Shown here one piece after another: positions 12,960 through 26,355 of a stretch of DNA of 64,000 bases (position 1 is its first letter; each line of letters opens with the position of its first letter). The translations under genes and the position numbers were made by a program. The notes beneath the pieces were generated by a model. That model did no database searches and was not told the DNA's origin. It saw only the letters and a program-made list of their open reading frames with translations. Source of the DNA: Diphasiastrum complanatum (taxonomy: Eukaryota; Streptophyta; Lycopodiopsida; Lycopodiales; Lycopodiaceae); assembly GCA_029204225.1 (NCBI GenBank), contig CM055106.1:25441368-25505367 (forward strand), given 5' to 3'.

Positions 12960-13431
12960 CAATGCTGACCAACAATCTTCCACCTCCCATAAAGTACCTC
13001 ACAAGCCTTTTGAAAGTCAAAAAAGCCCTTACCAATGCACCTATCCTCGGGGCTCCTGATTATTCCAAAGAATTCCATGTGCATACCGATGCATCCAAGT
13101 ATGCCATTGGAGCAGTGCTCACCCAACCAGGAGAATTCAAAAATAATTACCCAATCTGTTTTCTCAGTAGACAATTGATACTATTGAAGTCAATTATACC
13201 ACTACCGAACGTGAAGCCTTGGCAATGGTATATGCGGTTCAGAAGTTTCGCCATTATCTTCTGGGAAAAGTTTTTGTATCCTTCACTAATCATCAAGCAC
13301 TGTTATATCTCATCAACAAGACTTGCACCACATGCCATATTTCTAGATGGATCCTATTACTGCAAGAATTTGAGTTTAGGATCGTGGTTCATAAGGGAGT
13401 TCAATATTTTCTAGCAAATCATCTGTCGTGA
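12960..13431 (+). pseudogene. Ty3/gypsy RNase H remnant
   Basis: The frame starts in the connection to RNase H (VKKALTNAPILGAPDY). RNase H follows (FHVHTDASKYAIGAVL), where the Asp of TDAS is the usual first catalytic residue. The frame shifts near 13.2 kb and continues as KFRHYLLGK and FTNHQALLYL. Protease, reverse transcriptase palm and fingers are absent: the gag knuckle at 12.7 kb is followed directly by RNase H, so about 1.5-2 kb was deleted. Confidence 0.75.
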
Positions 13432-13542
13432 ATCCCTAACCTTCCCACCCCTGATCAAGGCGTCAACGATGATTTACCAGATGCCTCCATATTCCAAGTT
13501 GACTCTACACCTGTATGGGCTAAGGATTTAACTTCATGGTAG

Positions 13543-14780
13543 ATGGATCCTTCCTTATCTAAACCTGAACAACGTGCGTTGGTCCTCAAGACCAAACCTT
13601 ATACATTAATTGCCGGCCAACTATACAAACAAGGGTTAGATGGAATCATCCGAAGATGTCTTATTGCAGGTGAAATACCCTCTGTAATTTCCCTCACTCA
13701 TGAAGTTATTGGTGCAGGCCATTTCTCTTCTAAAATGACTGCTAAGAAAATCCTCTTGGCCGATTTTTGGTGGCCAACACTCTTCAAGGATACGCACAAT
13801 TACACTATGGTATGTGATGTCTGCCAATGGACAAAACGCTTTCAAAAGACCAACTACATGCTTTTACACCCTGTAACCACTGATCAAGCTTTACAGAAAT
13901 GGGAGATTGATTATGTTGGACCCATTAGTCCTGCTGCTTGGCACACAAAATCTCGTTACATCATAGTAGCTACAGACTATTGTACCAAATGGGCCAAAGC
14001 AAGAGCTGTTCACAATGCTGCCGCTCATTCTACTGCAAAATTTCTCTATGAACAGGCTATTGTTCATTTCGGATGTCTTCTAGAACTTATCAGTAATAGG
14101 GGTACACATATTCTTAATTTTGTCATAGCAGATCTTCTTTCCAAATTTTTTGTGGTACATCGAAAAAGTTTCCCATACTATTCCAGATACAATGGCCAAG
14201 CAGAATCCAACAAAAAAAATCCTATGTGGAATTCTCACCAAAACCATCAAATCCAACCGATCTGATTGGGAGCTAAAACTTCATGCTGCTCTATGGGCTT
14301 ATCGCACCACCCCAAAGAGAGCCACATGCTTAACCCTTTTTCACCTAGCATATGGCCAAGAAGCCATGATGCTTGTAGAATTCCATAATCCATCCCTTCG
14401 AGGAGCCTATAATCTTGAGCTAGATAATTGACAGATCCTAGCAAATAGGCTATTTCATCTGGAACAACTGTGTGAAACACGACGGATCAGCATTCATGCT
14501 CAACAAGTCAACAAATGTCTACAAAAAGCATGGCATGATCGATCCTTAAAACTAAAAAAAAAAAGAGTTTCAGATTGGAGATAAGGTCTTGCTCTACCAC
14601 GCCAAAGCCTTTAAAGACAAACTGAAGCTTTCCAGCCAAGGTCCTTACGTCATTCAAAAAATATTTAATTTTGGATATGTACAACTCCACACCCTTCAAG
14701 GCGATATCCTAGACACTGTGGTCAATGGGAGTAGACTGAGAAAGTACAATGAGCCCTGTTTTTATCGTGATATGTATTAG
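13543..14780 (+). pseudogene. Ty3/gypsy integrase
   Basis: The zinc domain is recognisable (GAGHFSSKMTAKKILL and CDVCQWTKR). The core has the first Asp (WEIDYVGPI) and the Glu (YNGQAESNK), but the second Asp is Asn (ISNRGTHIL), so the DDE triad is broken. A frameshift follows near 14.2 kb. The C-terminal part is then readable as LHAALWAYRTTPK, LAYGQEAM and finally GPYVIQKIF and VNGSRLRKY, ending at 14780. Integrase joins cDNA to host DNA. This copy is inactive. Confidence 0.8.
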
Positions 14781-14989
14781 TTGTTTTCTTTTCTACTGTT
14801 CTTCTTTACCTTTCTTTATTGCCTGCCTACCTGCCATTTCAACAATTTTTTGCTGTGTTTTCTTGTTCACACCATCAAAATACTATCAGATCAGACATAT
14901 GTAGAACAACTGATTAGACAAATCTTGATTCTACCAACAAAGCGCATAGTTTACTTGACAAAGGATGAGAAAGAAACAAACACAAACTC

Positions 14990-15440
14990 AAAACATTTCT
15001 ATTCGTGACCAACTCGAAAAGATTCACGAAGGATTCACAAAATTTGTATTGTAGTCAACTCAAAAGATTCGCAAAATAGTTTCTTGTAGAAGCTCATGGC
15101 TTTCTTGTTGAAGGTCGAAAGATTTGCGAACAAAATCTTGTCGCAAAATATTCTGTTTCTTGTTCAAGCTTCAGATGTTGTGAAATTCTCGCGAACAATT
15201 CGTGAAATCTTCTAGACTGTTCTTCAAGTTCATCTGTCGCAAAACTATCTCGAACATTTCGCGAAATATTCTAGATTTCTTCTTCAAGCTCAAGAATTGT
15301 CATCTGTCATGAACAATTCGCGAAAGACGAAAATGTTGCGAAGAGACAAGTGTCGCGAACAATTTGCGAAACACAAAGCTGAGATGAAGAGATGAACTGT
15401 CGCGAATTATTCGCAAACCGATGTTATTCGAGTCTGCTGG
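14990..15440. repeat. Cluster of TTCGCGAA-type words 3' of gypsy integrase
   Basis: In about 450 bp there are some fifteen variants of TTCGCGAA, TCGCGAAC and TTCGCAAA, for example near 15117, 15185, 15240, 15310, 15345 and 15400. The words are partly palindromic and irregularly spaced. The stretch begins about 200 bp after the integrase stop, so it is probably the element's untranslated 3' part or LTR. Function unknown. Confidence 0.65.
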
Positions 15441-16156
15441 AAACATAGCATCTATTTGAATATAAACTATCATAAACGATTAGATATCTACTGTTACAAC
15501 ATTAAAAGACCAAAAGACTTGTAAATAAAAGGCCAAAAGATCTGTCCTGTAACAATATAAATACATGTGCACTACTTGTTGTAACACACTCAATCAGAGA
15601 CACAACAATGAGATAAGACAACAAGAGATGTATATTTATGGATCAGATTCAGAGTTATAAAAATTCGTTTTTGATCAATAGTTTCTTATTTTCTAAAATG
15701 TCTTAAGTTGTCTCTAACTTCCACATATAATTTTCACAAGCATATTCAATTAGAACAAATACTGTTCTATTAGTACATAGATTAGATAAAATCGCGATTG
15801 AAGACATTGATATTAGTTTGATTTATTCAAACTTGCAGTACTCGCGAATTTTGACAAGCAGTGCTGTCTGTCAAAATAATGATTTTTTTTATTTTTTATT
15901 TATTTTTTAATGGTAGAATTCGCGGAGAGTACAAAGAATTCGTTCTCCTTGAGGACGATTTCGTAGGGTGACTGGTGAATTCTGGTATAGAGGTTTGACT
16001 GACAGAGAGAGAATATGGTGAAAAGGTGACTTTCTGACAGAAAAACAGGAAAAATCTGTAAGCTAGAATTCACGGAGCTACTGGAGGACGGATCTTAACG
16101 AGATCTAGCCTCAGGGAAGGCGGTAAATTCTAACACAAAGATTTGGATGGAAAACA
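15441..16156 (+). other. LTR-like non-coding sequence
   Basis: AT-rich DNA between the TTCGCGAA cluster and the third repeat unit, with a TATA-like word (AATATAAATACATG near 15555). It ends at a sharp junction after TTTGACAGTACA, where the third repeat unit begins. It is probably part of the gypsy element's LTR. No coding content was seen. Confidence 0.35.
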
Positions 16157-17355
<1,199 letters not shown>

Positions 17356-17559
17356 TCAAAGTTGTCACACATAAAATAAAGATGGTTCATCCTCATCTCC
17401 TAACAAGTCATGCTATATTAATTGTGTAGAGAGCCATTCTTCCGATATCTACTTTATGAGCATAAGCCTTTTGAGATGCTAGTGAAACTTTTGATGATTG
17501 CCATCGTATCTTAGAAGTAGTGTGCTATGCTACACATATGTCACAGTGGTTGCCATGGT

Positions 17560-18306
17560 TAAAATTATAGCATTTGAGGAAGCTCCAAATTTAGATCTTA
17601 TGTAATTTTGTGAAATGTTTACACCCTTGAGAAGTGCTAACAAATCTTTTTGAAGATATCCAAGCATATCTTGAATGATCATCTATAAATGATATATACT
17701 ACTTTGCACCTCCATTGGATGCTTGTGAGAAGCTATGCACATCTGAATGTCTGACTTCAACATGAATGTTTTCTCTTGTGATGGATCTGAGAAATGAAGC
17801 ATATGAGCCTTTGAGAGGCTACAAGCCTCACAAAGCCTACCATACCTTGACAATTACCTGGGGAGGAGGAGTGCAAGCTCCTTTGCAAACATTGATTCCA
17901 TTGCCTTGAAGTTGGGGTGACCCAGCTTTTGTGCCATAGGTCCACTTGGGTGATCTCATCCTTTGCCAAGTTTACACTCTCCATTGCCACATTAGCATCT
18001 AATTTAAACAATCCACCTTGTTTAAATCCTTTAACTATGCAATCATCACTCTTAAAGATGGAACAAAGTCCATGTTTAATACATCAAAGCCATCATCCAT
18101 CAATTGGCCATAATTAGGCCAACAATCAACATGTTTTTAGTGATTGATGATACATAAAGGACATTTTCAAGATTCATCCTTTTGGACGATCCCAAGTACA
18201 CAGGAACAATACCTACACCACTTAATATCCTACACTCTTGATCACTAGCTATGAAAATATCCTTTTTAACATCATTATAAGAGTCTGAGTAGAGAAGAGC
18301 TTGCAT
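17560..18306 (-). pseudogene. Ty1/copia gag-pre-integrase fragment, second copy
   Basis: A direct duplicate of 9300-10060, with the same spacer (ECRILSGVGIVPVYLG, ENVLYVSSITKNM) and gag-pre-integrase traces (NLAKDEITQVDLWHK). Indels break every frame. It confirms that the duplication uniting repeat units 2 and 3 extended through this copia fragment. Confidence 0.7.
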
Positions 18307-18355
18307 TGGAGGATCTATAAATCAAAGTGAGCTAGTCCAAGTCATACTTAATGGC

Positions 18356-18540
18356 TTGAGAGATGAGTATGAGAACCTTGTCCAATCCTATGCCATCAAG
18401 GAGTATCTACCTACTTTGGAGGCTTTGCAAGGAGTGCTAATGGCTGAAGAAGCAAGGCATGAGAACAAGCTATTAAGGATGGAGAAATTATCACTCAACC
18501 ATAATGGTGATGGCAAAGCTCTTTTTGCCAAGCACAAATC
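18356..18540 (+). pseudogene. Ty1/copia gag remnant, cut by the inverted repeat
   Basis: The frame starting MRDEYENLVQSYAIKEYLP matches the gag start at 10098. It reaches LFAKHKS at about 18540 and then runs into unrelated sequence, the outer end of the left inverted-repeat arm. Confidence 0.65.
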
Positions 18541-18604
18541 AAACTCTAGAAGCTTCACCCCCAAGCCAAGGAATATTAAGCATGAACGTAGATTGAGAAA
18601 CTAG

Positions 18605-19592
18605 CAATGAATCAACCACACAAGGATATTAGTTACTTTCGGGTCACATCCAGTATCATGTGGCATGATTAACAGCTTGTTTCACTGGAGTACCGTGTAT
18701 CAAAGACTAGGAGTATACTGAATCCTATGTACTGGTCATGGACATAACACCTTGGATCACAAAAATATTGATTTTACATGCAATATCTTAAAATAGTTTC
18801 TACAAGGTTAAATATATTTTGAATAGGATTGAAGGGACTAAATGTTCTAGAAAAAGTCTAGGAGTTTGGTAAATGCTTAAAAGCCATAGCTAGATATTAA
18901 AAGAATTGCGAATCTAAAGCTATATCAAAGCATGAAACTAAAGCTTGTATGCTCAGCTTTTGTCATTTTCAAAAACTTTACGGAAGGGAGCCTCATTGAT
19001 CTTTCAGTTTCTAGAAAAAAAATCAATTACAATACTATGGAGTTGGTTTTGTAAGAATTCCATTTCAAAGAAGTGTTATTGGATAAACGACCTCTTTCTT
19101 ACTGTAAATATAGGGTTAACCAATATGAGGCTTAGCATTGAAATAGTCTTACCTACACTTAAGAAATAATTGTTCCTATTTTTAAATCCTCAAATGTTAA
19201 GAAGGGAGAAAATTATGCAGTGATGGATGATTTGATTGTTAAATCCTTATCACCTGAGTAATACAACAAAATTAAAATCATCAACAAATTTTATCAATTT
19301 CTATTGATTGATATCAAATTTCTGATTATACAATACAAACTTATGGAGATCATGCACATATTTCAAAATCAAAATATTCATCCATTGCACAAAATGATTT
19401 ATTATTCTAATATTATGTCTTGAACGCCTTCCCGTACTGTGTAACTTCTAGCATTCACATAAAGTAACAATACGACAATATGACATGGCAAGGCCTTTGT
19501 GGTACTACCACATCGTTCTTGTTTTTTTTTTCTCTATGCATTAGTACTATGAGATGGCAAAAATTTCTCCATATCTACAACTTGTATACCCC
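18605..19592. other. Arm sequence without a gene
   Basis: AT-rich DNA matching 53996-54978 on the opposite strand. No ORF with recognisable content, no LTR ends and no RNA gene were seen. Confidence 0.5.
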
Positions 19593-20158
19593 CTAGATGT
19601 TTATCCGATGAGGTGGGTAGATGACAACATTTGTACCCCAATGTAGACCACCCATAAAAGTAGAGATCTTGTGTCGCAATCTTCTAGGTACACTCCGCTT
19701 GGCCGGTTTAAAGTAAAAGTACATTGGCTTTCTGATAGGGACTACTTTTGAAACATCATCCAAGATCCTGTCATCTATGATATCTATACCAAAGTAAATA
19801 CTGTTATTTTCATAGTGAGATCGACAAGGGCTGTCGTACTCACAATCTATCAAAACTCTTTCCACTAACCTAAGTCCCCATATAAAAGCTAAATAGGACA
19901 AATCTTCCTCATTGTCCCATTCCCACATCAATTTTTAATCTATCCTAGCATCTGTGGATCCCGTGTCCCAAGTGAAGCTTCTTACCCTGGTTTGTATAAT
20001 AATCTCTGCCAAAGATATAGATAGTACAGGACCCCATTCGTCTATTTTTGTATTGTTCTGACTTTGTTCGCCATACGTCGCTCTGCTTGTTTCCTTCCTT
20101 TCATTCATCAGTATCTCGGTTGTTTTCTCTTTTTCTATTTTCGTTTTCTGTTTCAATC
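19593..20158 (-). pseudogene. Unidentified ORF in inverted-repeat arm (left copy)
   Basis: An exon-like frame starts after an acceptor (TTTTATTTTCAG) at 20158. It runs through KIDEWGPVLSISLAEII, a region with RSFTWDTGSTDARID, a TAA, then MWEWDNEEDLSYLAFIWGL and PAKRSVPRRL to a stop at 19593. The right-arm copy reads Ser at the TAA but has its own TAG where this copy reads Trp. The two copies therefore imply an ancestral frame of about 185 codons. A GGTAAG inside could be a donor. Upstream DNA looks like a plant gene leader, so a captured host-gene fragment is likely. No family is recognised. Confidence 0.5.
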
Positions 20159-21130
20159 CTGAAAATAAAATACAACAACAATATGCACTGTACAAGTAAA
20201 TCTCCGCTTTCATCTAGACATAATAAGGTTTGATTTTATCAATGTTGCTCCGGTGTTCACACACCTCGCCTGTCAGATCAACCAACTTCACAGTGTAGCC
20301 ACGTGACTAAACCATGAATGGGGGCTAATGGAAAAATTGTAGAAGCTAGGCACTCAGCCAGCCAAGCCACACTAAGAACACAACAATTCACTTCAAGCTT
20401 CACAGTATCTTGTCTGCACGGTAACCCCATAACGGCCAAGATGTAGCAGTTACACAAGCGCGCCATGCATGCAGACAGAAAGACGTTATAACATTTTCTA
20501 AGCGATTAATCTGACAAGCACAAATGATTCGGGCCTTTGCCACCACTGCACCAAAGATCTAGTACCTCAATTACCGAATACAAACATTGCGAAAATGATA
20601 AGACAGATCAGAAAAGAAAATCATACTCGCTCCACCTGCTTGGGACATCGTATCAGAAGTCTGGCTCATACAAAGTTCATCCAGGTTTTGCAATTCCGTT
20701 GATGAAGAAGAAGCCAGCCCATACCGCATCCCCCGAGAAGCATCTCAAGAAACCGAAATGGAATGAATGAAGCCAAATTATTAACAGTAACAATCATTCA
20801 GCAGTGGTAGCTACTAGCGGATATAGCAGTACCAGAATGCTTTTGCAATTGGTAATTAACAACCCGTCAGGCTGAGCAGTAGTGAAATGAAGGCACCGGG
20901 TAGCAAGAGCTAGAGGCGCGCGCGAGAGAGAGACAGAGCGAAATGAAATGAAGGCATTAGCTGGTAGCAAGAGCAACAAAGAGAAATAGAGAGCGATCGA
21001 AAAACAAGAGTGAGTGAAATGAGCTGCCAGGTATCGCATGTATGTGAGTGAGTGAGCGAGCGTGGGTTTGAAACGAACACAAAAAGCGGCAACAACAACC
21101 CACAAATTAAAATCGGAAGTAAACTAGAAT
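20159..21130 (-). other. Gene-leader-like DNA upstream of the unidentified ORF
   Basis: This non-coding DNA has base composition unlike the surrounding retroelements: CT-rich stretches (minus strand CTCTCGCGCGCGCC near 20910) and several possible splice sites. It is shared with 52472-53431 in the right arm. It resembles the promoter and 5' UTR of a plant gene picked up with the ORF. No start codon can be fixed. Confidence 0.4.
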
Positions 21131-21314
21131 TCATTGACCTGCTTGTGTTAAATTGGTTTTAATTTAAATGACATAATGAAATGTTTTTTATTTGTATTTT
21201 CAATTTTCGTGAGTTTGACATTTGGCAATTTTAAATAAACTGGCTATTTTTGAGGTTTTTTTTTACCTATAGCTTTTTTTTTTTTTTCTTTTTCAATATT
21301 TAATTATATTTTTA

Positions 21315-21680
21315 TTAGAGGAGTTTTAAAGCCAAAAAAGACCCTTTGTAAAAAAAAAAATTTAATTTTTTCTTAAATTTTTCTTACACATGAACCAATC
21401 AAAACACTCAAATTTGAAACGTAACTTTTTGAGTCCACATTTTGATTCCACACTAAAAATGGCATAACTTTTTAGTGGTAAGTCCAAATTTAGTGGAGTT
21501 TGGTGCATTGGAAAGCGGTCAAGAAGGGCTTTCCAATGATATTTAGATGACATGCTTCTAGGCTATGATTAAAAAGTTATGGCAAGTCAAAAGTATTGGT
21601 GTTATAATATCTCAATAATATAAAAGACATCTTGCACGATTTCTGAAAGGGTGTTTTAGAGGAGCTCAAAACTCCTCTAA
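21315..21680. mobile_element. 366-bp MITE with perfect 13-bp terminal inverted repeats
   Basis: It starts TTAGAGGAGTTTT and ends AAAACTCCTCTAA, an exact 13-bp inverted repeat. The right arm lacks it and joins the flanking sequence almost directly (near 51886), so it inserted after the arms formed. The interior is non-coding and holds a smaller inverted pair (TTGGAAAGC and GCTTTCCAA near 21508-21536). The target-site duplication is unclear, so the superfamily is undecided. Confidence 0.8.
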
Positions 21681-22259
21681 TGGGTTGGGGACTTCCTGAC
21701 TATTGAGAGATATTTGCTATGGTTCATCTTTTGCCATCACGTTTCTTTCCATTATGAGGGTGCTCGCTTGGTGGGGAGTCCCTCGCTGGTGTTGCATGCA
21801 GTCACCATCTCTGCCACAAGAAGGCGTTGGTCTGCCACAGTCTGAGAGAGATCACATCCACTCTGTCTGCCACAGTCTGATCTAATTTTAGAGTCAAAAT
21901 ACATCTATATTCACTGGATCAACTATGGCTTGAAGAGGATTAAAATTCAAGCTAGCAAGGTTTGCCTACCATCTTGCATGGCTCTGTACTAGACTACTCA
22001 AACAGTTTTTGTTAACTATTTTAATAGTTGTCTCAATATTTTTGTATTAGATAGATTCTTCTTTTGTTGCTCTCACCTGTATATAACAATTATTTGTTAG
22101 TGAATTAGACTGTGGATAACAAAAACATCCATGTCATAATCATTTGGATTGCACATCTTACCTTTACACATTCACCTCGTTTGATAGGCAGAGCAACGTG
22201 GTTGCTAAGGAATGGGAATGAGAACGTTTAAGAGAAAGTGGGAACGTAGAACTCATGAT

Positions 22260-23453
22260 CTATACTGCGCCTGAGAGCCAATCGTAGAAGCCTATAGTAT
22301 GAAGGATGGATAAGGTTGGAGGCATCATTGTTTCTAATCTTCCTCCAAAGCCTCTTCTATGAGCATTTCGAAATGGATAATTTTCATCATGCAAGTGCTT
22401 GCGATGATTTTCATATAGAACTTTGTTTTGATGACATGAGTGCCAAGCATCAATATTTGGTCCACAAATGAGACACGCATGATATCCAAAAGTTTTGAAA
22501 CCTAAAAAAATCAGATCCAATTCATGTAATAAATTGAATTTTCCTAAAAAAATAAATATTGCAAGCATCAAAAACAAATACATAGAAATTACAAGCGATT
22601 TCATTTTTTAGTCACTTGAACAATCACCCAATTCTCAATAGTCATGCATTTTCCACATTAAAATCGCATGCAACAAAAATGTATTGTCTTGTAGTGGACA
22701 TGAGACAAGCATGATGCAATGTATAGTCCATTCTCATTGCATTCAACATTTTTCATGTCACAACTCTTGTCTCAAACATAGTGTTTCCTTCTGGGAGAAG
22801 TTTGTGCAATAACCCATACATAATCAAGTGAATTTCAGTAATATAAAATAAAATCATCTACCCAACTAAATCTTTGACTTGAACAACACATCTAATAAAA
22901 TCTTTAAAAGAAATGTCAATCTTATTTACTCAAATAAAGATGTAAAATTTGTATCACTCCATTTATATTTTGCTTGGAGGTTCAATATAAGCAACGAAGT
23001 TACCAAACGAGATGTCTTTGCTCTAGGATATATTGGTGTGATTGATTCTTCTCTCAATTTCTTTTTCTGGATACTCACAATTGATTCACTATCATGTTTA
23101 GGACATGCTTCCACGTCATGATGCTCATAGACGTTATTTATCAAGTTGTTCATGATTTCAATGTTATCTTGAATGCAAAAATCATTTTCAGCACTTGATC
23201 TTGATTTTGAAGAAGTAGAACTACGTCAAGGCTGATCTGTTTTCGCATGTTGTTGTTCATCTATTTTCATCACGGATCTCAATGCCATACACTCACGATG
23301 TGATAGTTGATTTATATGAGGCCCATCGTATGCCAATTTTGTATTGGATATGGAGTGATTGTTGTCATCATCATTGGAACTAGACTACGGTTTGTAGTCC
23401 TTCAAACATGGGAAATAAATCTTCATCAATTCACATATAACATTGTCATTCAT
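22260..23453 (-). pseudogene. CACTA (EnSpm) Tnp2-like transposase remnant, left arm
   Basis: From the Met at 23453 leftwards come a Ser/Asp-rich start, KKKLREESITPI, a segment matching LLHKLLPEGN in the right copy, and then GFKTFGYHACLICGPN with HDENYPFRNAHRRGFGGR. LPEGN and the G..ACL.CGP...R.FGG order follow the transposase_21/Tnp2 pattern of plant CACTA elements. Stops and frameshifts abound. This copy keeps a C-terminal stretch (PPTLSILHTIGF) deleted from the right arm. Tnp2 cuts and joins CACTA ends. No Tnp1 partner or clear CACTA termini were seen. The assignment is by motif order only. Confidence 0.55.
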
Positions 23454-23838
23454 GAAAATTAAAACTTAAATTAAGACATCCAAATCAAACATCATATCTA
23501 AACTGTTGTTCCAAGTATGTTTGTAATTTACAACATGAAATTGAAAAAATAATTACTTGACATTAAACATAATGTCTCATGGTAGGTTTGAGCAAGTGTC
23601 ATGTTGTTATGACAGTGGCAAGACACCGTTGAGTAACTAAGATTTTTTCTAATCTCATTCATAAAATTTGGAGAACCATTTTTTCTAATATCCTAATCTC
23701 AATGGAAGTTAGCCCTTTTTAGAGCTTGTTAGATACTTCATTCTTGCATTCTATTTACAATAGATTGGTTAGTTGAAAAAAATCCTTTCTGATGATTGTT
23801 TCTCATACATCCAATTGATTCTCTCATACACTCAATCT

Positions 23839-24586
23839 TGTCGCGGAAGCAAGACTATTTTTATTTTGTTTTCGTCTTCTTAATCACGAACGATTTTGTG
23901 TCTTTAAATTTTCTTTTTGTGCGGAAGCTTTTACAAGATCCTAGACACGCAACTACACATCACAGAATACATTCTATTCTAGCAACCAAGACATAGATAG
24001 TACAAGACAGAGAGAAGCACAAAAATAGAGCGACTGTATTATCAGTTTAGTTTTTAGAGCAAGATCTTCAGTGTCTCGCTCGTTGGCGGAGTGACACTCT
24101 GCTCGTTCGATGTGTTCTACTCGCTATGTCTCTCTTTGTCTCTTACAGATCTCTCTATTCAGATTTGTTCCGATTGTTGTAATGATCCTGAAAGGATAGT
24201 TTATACCTCCACTGTGTGGAGTTTACAAGATAGTTAAATGTAGAATCACAAGACTAGTTAACGCTAATCAACTAGTTAGTTAATCTCCGTCGTTGCCACT
24301 CGTTTCAGCTGGGCGTGAAGTCTACGACTCCAAGCCCGTTGGGCTGCCAGCTGGCAGCGCGAAAGATTCCTCTTTGTAGTTTCGTAATCTCCATTTGCTT
24401 TCGTTCTTTTTTTTTCTTTCATAGTTTTTCGTTTTGCATCCCTGGAGGCATGTTTACAATTCACAAATGATTCGTGAATCGTTCGTGCTTCGAGTCAAGG
24501 ATGTTGACTTTTGCGAATTGTTCTCGTTCGACCTTCGTTTTTTGTTCGTTTTGCGACAAAGTTGTAGGAGTTCACCATTTCTGACA
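23839..24586 (-). repeat. 3' LTR of the inserted copia
   Basis: It starts TGTCAGAAATGGTG directly after a purine tract (AAGAAGGAG on the minus strand) and ends GACA, with the usual TG...CA ends. The first 75 bases match the 5' LTR remnant at 26276-26350. Confidence 0.8.
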
Positions 24587-24869
24587 CTCCTTCTTGAACC
24601 TTGCAGCTTTGTACGTTTAATCCAATTGTCTTTCTTTGCTTGGCAAAGAGCAGCTTTGTGAGTAGATCTGCAATCATATTTTCTGATTTTATATACTAGA
24701 CTTGGAGCTCCCTTTTCGAGATCAAATCTCGAATGTGATGGTACTTCAGAGGTATGTGCTTTGTCTTTGAATGGAAGACAGGATCCTGGGATAGATAGAT
24801 GGCACTCTGACAGTCCATCATCATCATTCTTGGCCCTTCTTGTGGTATCCCGATTGCCTCCAGCATCAT

Positions 24870-26193
24870 CTACACCCACACTACCTCATTCGCGACCTTT
24901 GAAGTTGCGACATATTCAACTTCGAAAGATGATTGAGGCACCAAGGTTTGCTTTTTGTATATCCAGCTGATTGCAGCTCCGCACGCTATTGTACATCCTC
25001 CAGTAATGGACTTGCTGTCATCTTTGCAGCTCGCCCAGCTTGCATCACTGTAGTGGTGCAACTCGAATCCTTTTTTTTCGTTTTCAGCTTTGTAGATTAA
25101 TCCCATATTCTGGGTATCCTTCATATACTACAAGATTCGTTTGTCTATTTGCCAATGTGCCATGCCAGGATTTGAAAAGAATCGGCTCAATGCGTAAACA
25201 GAGAAAGCCAGATCAGGTCTGGTACAAATTGTCAAGTACATCAGACTACCAATTAAGTTCTGGTAGGGTATACCTACCATCTTCTGTTCTTTCTCTTCTG
25301 TTTTTGGCAATCCTACTTCGTGAGCTTGGCTCTAGCTATCATTGGTGTAGCCTTCTCTTTGCAATCCATCATGTGGTACTGCTATAACACTTTTCTGCAT
25401 ATTCTGACTGACTCAAGTGCATTTCCTCCTTTGTTCGATCTCTTCTGATCTCCAGCCCTAGGCATTTCGTTGTTTCTCCAAGATCTGTGATTTCATAGCT
25501 TTCAGAAATCTGACTCTTTGTGTCTTTGATCAGCATCAAGAAATTTTCTATCATTAGCAAATCATCCACAAAAATGGTTAGTATCACAAAATCCTTTCTT
25601 ACTTTTTTAATGTAGACATTGCAGTCTGGTTGAGTAGGATTGAAGTCTAGAGACTTCAAAAGACCACCAAGCTTTTTATACCAAGCTCGTGATGCATGTT
25701 TTAGACCATAGATGCATCTCTGCAATCGACAGACATATTGTCAATTGTCGGGGTCTTCATAGCCTTTAGGCTACTTCATGAAGATTTCCTCCTCTAGATC
25801 TCCGTGGAGAAAGGCTGTTTTCACGTCATTCTGGTGAATTTCTAGATTGTGCTGTGTGGCATATGCAAGGAGTAGCCTTATGCTTGTCATCTTGACCATG
25901 GGCAAATATGTGTCAAAATAATTAACACCATATCTCTGCATGTAGAAGTTTGCGACATGCCTTGCTTTGTAGTGGCCAATGGTGCCATCTGATTTCATCT
26001 TTTTCTTGTATACCCACTTGCAGTCGACTATTTTTCTGTTTTCTAGCAATGACTCTAATGTCCATGCCTCATTTTGCCTCATCGACTCGATCTCCTCTGA
26101 CATTGCCTTCTTCCAGAATCCTCCCTCTGGACTCTGGATAGCTTCTTGGTATTTTTTTGGCTCTTTAGTGAAGCTACAGTACTCGAACTGCAT
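24870..26193 (-). pseudogene. Ty1/copia reverse transcriptase and RNase H
   Basis: The RT start ([30 protein letters not shown]) leads through IHQNDVKTAFLHG to the catalytic IFVDDLLMI, where FVDD replaces the common YVDD. RNase H follows with HYSDASWASCKDD and SSFEVEYVA. The frame is broken at least three times. It is the same family type as 59.08-60.62 kb. In an intact element this enzyme copies element RNA into cDNA. Confidence 0.85.
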
Positions 26194-26355
26194 GTCTTCG
26201 ATCCATTGAAGATTGTCAGAGTAGCGGTCTGGAGGTCTTCTTTGTCTCGTTGACCTTCAAGTTTCGTTTTGTCATCACGAATTGTTCTTGTTTGACCTTC
26301 GTTTCTTGTCCGTGCTGCGACAAGATTGTAGGAGTTCACCATTTCTAACATATCT

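Larger units (their letters stand above)
23839..26350 (-). mobile_element. Internally deleted Ty1/copia insertion with target-site duplication
   Basis: On the minus strand it begins TGTTAGAAATGG at 26350 and ends CCGCGACA at 23839. It is flanked by AATCT (23834-23838) and TATCT (26351-26355), a 5-bp duplication with one change. The right arm at about 49800 shows the unoccupied site with a single AATCT. The element has a complete 3' LTR, a polypurine tract and reverse transcriptase/RNase H. The 5' LTR is reduced to about 75 bp, and gag, protease and integrase are gone. Confidence 0.88.
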
